64,000 nt of DNA. Source: Methylomonas methanica MC09. Lineage in GTDB: Bacteria; Pseudomonadota; Gammaproteobacteria; Methylococcales; Methylomonadaceae. Positions 61,266-64,000 of this stretch are shown piece after piece. Where the stretch lies: assembly GCF_000214665.1 (NCBI RefSeq), contig NC_015572.1, positions 4,030,001 through 4,094,000 on the forward strand, in the 5' to 3' direction. Position 1 is the first letter of the stretch; each line of letters starts with the position of its first letter. The notes beneath the pieces are model-generated. The model was not told the DNA's origin and made no database searches. It worked only from the letters and a program-made list of their open reading frames with translations. Both the position numbers and the translations under genes were made by a program.

Positions 61266-62677
61266 GACACGTTCAACTCAAAACCTTGTTGTTAACCAAG
61301 GTCCCCCTTTGGATTGTGTTATTGCTTGGGTTATTTTGGTTTGGGGGAACAGTGTTACTAGCGGGAGCAGTGCGACATTATTACATGGCCAATAAACCCT
61401 TGGACATGAACGGAAAAATCATTGAATCCATAGCCACCTTCCCCGAAACGATCAACGCCTTGCTACACGGAACATACCGTTCCAACGAATCTCCGTCTGC
61501 CAAACACCTAGTGATTGCCAAGACACAGCGTTTCGCTGGGCAGTCCGGGTTTCAGTTCAACTACACCAAAGGCAAGCGCCCGGATCTTGGTTATATCCTA
61601 CTCAACCGATACGACGGTAATAAACTCTACTCCGTTTCGGAATTATGGGACCTGAATACGCAAGAAAAAGTGCATACCTGGCATTATGCCGATGTCGATG
61701 CAATCTGGAAAAATTCCAACCTGAAAACCGCCCATCTAAATCTAGCCGTAGATAACGAAGCCGAGAAATTCAGAGGCATTCACGCACTTTTAACGGAAAA
61801 TGGCGACATATTCACCCATACGAATGATTCCCCAATCATAAAAGCCGATGCACAATCCAAATTGAAACTACTTCAGGATGAAGCGATCTACCACCACTCC
61901 ATGGAAACAAACCATGATGGTAATATATGGGTTCCGAAAAGAATCGAGCCAAAAACAGTTGATATTGGCGGCCCCAGATTCAGAGATGATGGAATCGCCC
62001 TGATTTCACCAGACGGCAAGGTGCTATTCGAGAAATCAGTCATTCAATTGCTCGACGAAAACGGCCTAGGCTACCTGATTTATGGAAAAGGCAAAGGGAA
62101 CGAAGACCCCGTTCACCTGAACGATATTCAACCCGCCCTAAATGATGGAAATTTCTGGAAAAAGGGAGATATTTTTCTAAGCCTGCGCAACCAATCCATG
62201 ATCGTGCTTTACCGCCCTTCCAACAACAAGGTACTTTGGTACAAGCAGGGACCATGGATGCACCAGCACGATGTTGATATTCTCAATAATTACCAGATTT
62301 CCGTGTTCAATAATAACGCGGCCTTGGCAGAGAAGAATCGTTGGGCTGTTCGGGGCACAAACAATGTATTGGTATATGACTTCATTACCGACAGCATTCA
62401 CTCACCGTGGCAGTCCGCATTTGAAAAATTAAAACTTCGGACTGAAATACAGGGCCGGGACGAGATTGTAGGAAGGGAACTTTTTGTTGAAGAAACCGAA
62501 TACGGCCGCCTCGTACAATTCTCGCCAGACGGCACCGTCTCTTGGCAGTTCGTCAATCGTGCGAATGACGGGCATATCTATTTACTCAATTGGTCACGTC
62601 TGATCAACCGTGAAGTCGGTGACCACCTAAGGTACAAACTCCAGCGATCCGATAGCCCCGACGCCGATCGTAGTTAG
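61262..62677 (+). CDS. Arylsulfotransferase-like (ASST) membrane-anchored protein 2
   Basis: A 471-aa protein with one transmembrane helix at about residues 12-38 (WIVLLLGLFWFGGTVLLAGA) followed by a large periplasmic propeller. The family signature is seen as WYKQGPWMHQHDVDILNN, with VFNNN following. It starts with an ATGA overlap with the preceding fusion protein, so the two are translationally coupled. It is a paralogue of the gene at 52302 with a shorter N-terminus. A role in sulfate transfer is likely but not proven. Confidence 0.75.
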   Translation: MRHVQLKTLLLTKVPLWIVLLLGLFWFGGTVLLAGAVRHYYMANKPLDMNGKIIESIATFPETINALLHGTYRSNESPSAKHLVIAKTQRFAGQSGFQFNYTKGKRPDLGYILLNRYDGNKLYSVSELWDLNTQEKVHTWHYADVDAIWKNSNLKTAHLNLAVDNEAEKFRGIHALLTENGDIFTHTNDSPIIKADAQSKLKLLQDEAIYHHSMETNHDGNIWVPKRIEPKTVDIGGPRFRDDGIALISPDGKVLFEKSVIQLLDENGLGYLIYGKGKGNEDPVHLNDIQPALNDGNFWKKGDIFLSLRNQSMIVLYRPSNNKVLWYKQGPWMHQHDVDILNNYQISVFNNNAALAEKNRWAVRGTNNVLVYDFITDSIHSPWQSAFEKLKLRTEIQGRDEIVGRELFVEETEYGRLVQFSPDGTVSWQFVNRANDGHIYLLNWSRLINREVGDHLRYKLQRSDSPDADRS

Positions 62678-62716
62678 CACGCAATTTATCATCAGCATTC
62701 TCAGGAAATTTTGGCA

Positions 62717-63409
62717 ATGGCCGATTTATCGCACTGGATTCAGGCAACTCATCTACGACCGGACACATTGGATCGATATCGCACCACCCTGGCCGGCACG
62801 CCGGTCACCCCAGTCGTTATCGAAGATTTTCTTGTTAAAAAGAAAGCACTGCGTATCGCCGAACACCTAGGTTCGGAGGCGACCTACGAGCGCTGTTACG
62901 GTGTTTATCGGCAACACTCACCTGTAACTCACGAACAGTGGATGGCAACCGACGAATCACGCCGGATGTACACTTACCTGAAACTCGACGGCGTTGCCTC
63001 CGAATACGTGGCGAGCCCCAATCGCCTGAGCTATTTATTGCTCGTCCACGCGCTGCAGAGCGGCGGCTTCAACCACTTTTTTGAAACAATCGCCCAACAA
63101 CGCTTGCAGCCTCCCGAATCAGTAGAAGTGCATGCGCATACCGAAGGCGATTACCTGAGAATTCACAACGATGCCAACAAAAGACGCCGCCTGTGCGCAG
63201 TGCTATACCTGACGCCGGATTGGAGTGCCGATGATGGAGGTGAACTGTGTTTTTCCCTGCCTCTCAGAGAGGAATTCCGTTTAGAGGCATTTTTTAATCG
63301 TCTTTTGGTTTTTTTGCCAACCCCGGAAACGAGACACTTCATCGCTCCGCTGGGCAAAACGGCCACAGGCAAAACCCGCTATTCCCTAGTGTGCTGGTTC
63401 AACAAGTAA
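62717..63409 (+). CDS. 2OG-Fe(II) oxygenase-like protein 2
   Basis: A 230-aa protein; the ATG at 62717 is used, with a TTG at 62711 as alternative. The metal site is HND (His150, Asp152) and His207 in PETRHFIAPL; Arg221 in GKTRYSLVCW is placed for 2-oxoglutarate. The segment YLRIHNDANKRRRLCAVLYLTP is the P4Hc-type core, and GGELCFS matches the strand after it. It follows the ASST-like gene by 39 bp. It is probably a hydroxylase for a small molecule, peptide or glycan of this region. Confidence 0.8.
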   Translation: MADLSHWIQATHLRPDTLDRYRTTLAGTPVTPVVIEDFLVKKKALRIAEHLGSEATYERCYGVYRQHSPVTHEQWMATDESRRMYTYLKLDGVASEYVASPNRLSYLLLVHALQSGGFNHFFETIAQQRLQPPESVEVHAHTEGDYLRIHNDANKRRRLCAVLYLTPDWSADDGGELCFSLPLREEFRLEAFFNRLLVFLPTPETRHFIAPLGKTATGKTRYSLVCWFNK

Positions 63410-64000
63410 AAGAGCACGCCAACTCGGATACGGCCCACTAACTGGAATCCTAGTTTTCCGTGAGGCGCGCCACATCAAAAATCCATAATACGTTTCGGAG
63501 TCCTAACCTCCAATTGCTCGGCCAGCAGTGCAAATTTGTACTCAAAGCGATCCTGGTACAGGGCCGCAGGGATGGCCTCGGCAAGCGCAAGATCGTAACG
63601 GTCGGAAATTGATCGATTCAGGCTTGACTATCGTTCCTAACGATTAACTCTGATTGTTTTACCAACCACAAATTGAGGCTTTTGGTGTAGTTTCCTTTAC
63701 CTTCATGACGCGATTGATGTTGTATATCTAGGGAGGTAATGGCATCCGTCACGTTGAGAATCAGTCCTTCCAATCGCAAGCATCTCAATACGAATCTGTT
63801 CGACCAAAAGTGGCGGAATATATTGCGGCGACGGAGAGCAAGCATAGAAAAACACGGAAGAAGTTCATTGTTCTGCAAGTCCGGGCGCTATGAAGCACCC
63901 CACCACTGTAAACTGCCCGAAACTCCTGCCGCCCGTGACCGGAATCCGACCGGATACCACCCAAGCGTGTGCTCTCATCTCGTTTGAGCACGGTTCACGC
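63410..64000. other. Terminal region with a remnant and no intact gene
   Basis: No intact gene is seen in the last 590 bp. A 51-codon minus-strand open stretch at 63475-63627 looks like the 3' end of a lost gene (see separate entry). Other short open frames on both strands lack ribosome sites and recognisable motifs. Confidence 0.4.
63475..63627 (-). pseudogene. C-terminal remnant of an unidentified gene
   Basis: On the minus strand a 50-codon open stretch ends with a TGA and begins directly after a TAG, with no start codon. Its amphipathic, charged sequence (including ALLAEQLEVRTPKRIMDF) looks like the end of a real protein rather than chance. The gene body is absent. I cannot identify the family. 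It marks past gene loss at this edge. Confidence 0.3.

Overview
The window looks like a chromosomal segment of a GC-moderate gammaproteobacterium. An IPTL/XrtH exosortase system, a large Wzx/Wzy exopolysaccharide operon and an RHS toxin array together recall type I methanotrophs and related environmental Gammaproteobacteria. No rRNA, tRNA or housekeeping marker is present, so that placement is an inference.

Layout. (1) 0-14 kb, minus strand: a polymorphic-toxin RHS locus. It has one full-length secreted RHS/YD-repeat protein (7785-13385) and, downstream, a string of displaced 3' cassettes, each with its own C-terminal tip and a small immunity-like gene. One cassette carries an HNH-like nuclease tip broken by a nonsense codon. 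A small YD/calcium-repeat protein with a degenerate IPTL-type sorting tail lies upstream of the full-length gene. (2) 14.5-32.8 kb, plus strand: an exosortase H pair followed by a long exopolysaccharide operon. It encodes an ABC transporter, two flippase-like proteins, a Wzz-like protein, GT4 glycosyltransferases, WecB, a Wzy-like protein, an SDR epimerase, two methyltransferases, a glutamine-dependent asparagine synthase-like amidotransferase and a GT-B-like protein. (3) 33.1-36.2 kb, minus strand, visibly AT-richer: a two-gene unit of a membrane/coiled-coil protein and a SIR2-like NADase fused to a Cache-like sensor. It is a candidate defence system. (4) 36.5-46.1 kb, minus strand: a RiPP cluster that reads as a lasso-peptide cluster. 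It has a 61-aa precursor, an asparagine-synthase-type cyclase lacking the glutaminase cysteine, two PqqD-like RRE proteins, two HPr-kinase-like kinases, two PAPS-type sulfotransferases, a prolyl-4-hydroxylase-like and a JmjC-like oxygenase, and a Cys-rich orphan. No recognisable leader peptidase is present. (5) 46.6-51.9 kb, plus strand: four overlapping genes (GDPD-like phosphodiesterase, kinase/epimerase fusion, tandem nucleotidyltransferase, GT2) that may make and use an unusual activated sugar or polyol. (6) 52.3-63.4 kb: arylsulfotransferase-like membrane proteins, 2OG-Fe(II) oxygenases, a sulfotransferase, an unusual U32-like/sulfotransferase fusion, a polytopic membrane protein and an IS630-family insertion sequence.

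How they may work together. Regions 4 and 6 share an emphasis on sulfation and 2-oxoglutarate hydroxylation. Region 4 has a coherent precursor/maturase logic: the predicted 17-residue core has an Asp at ring position 9, a Tyr available for sulfation and a C-terminal Ser of the kind phosphorylated by paeninodin-type HprK-like kinases. All functional statements rest on motifs read by eye; no database search was run.
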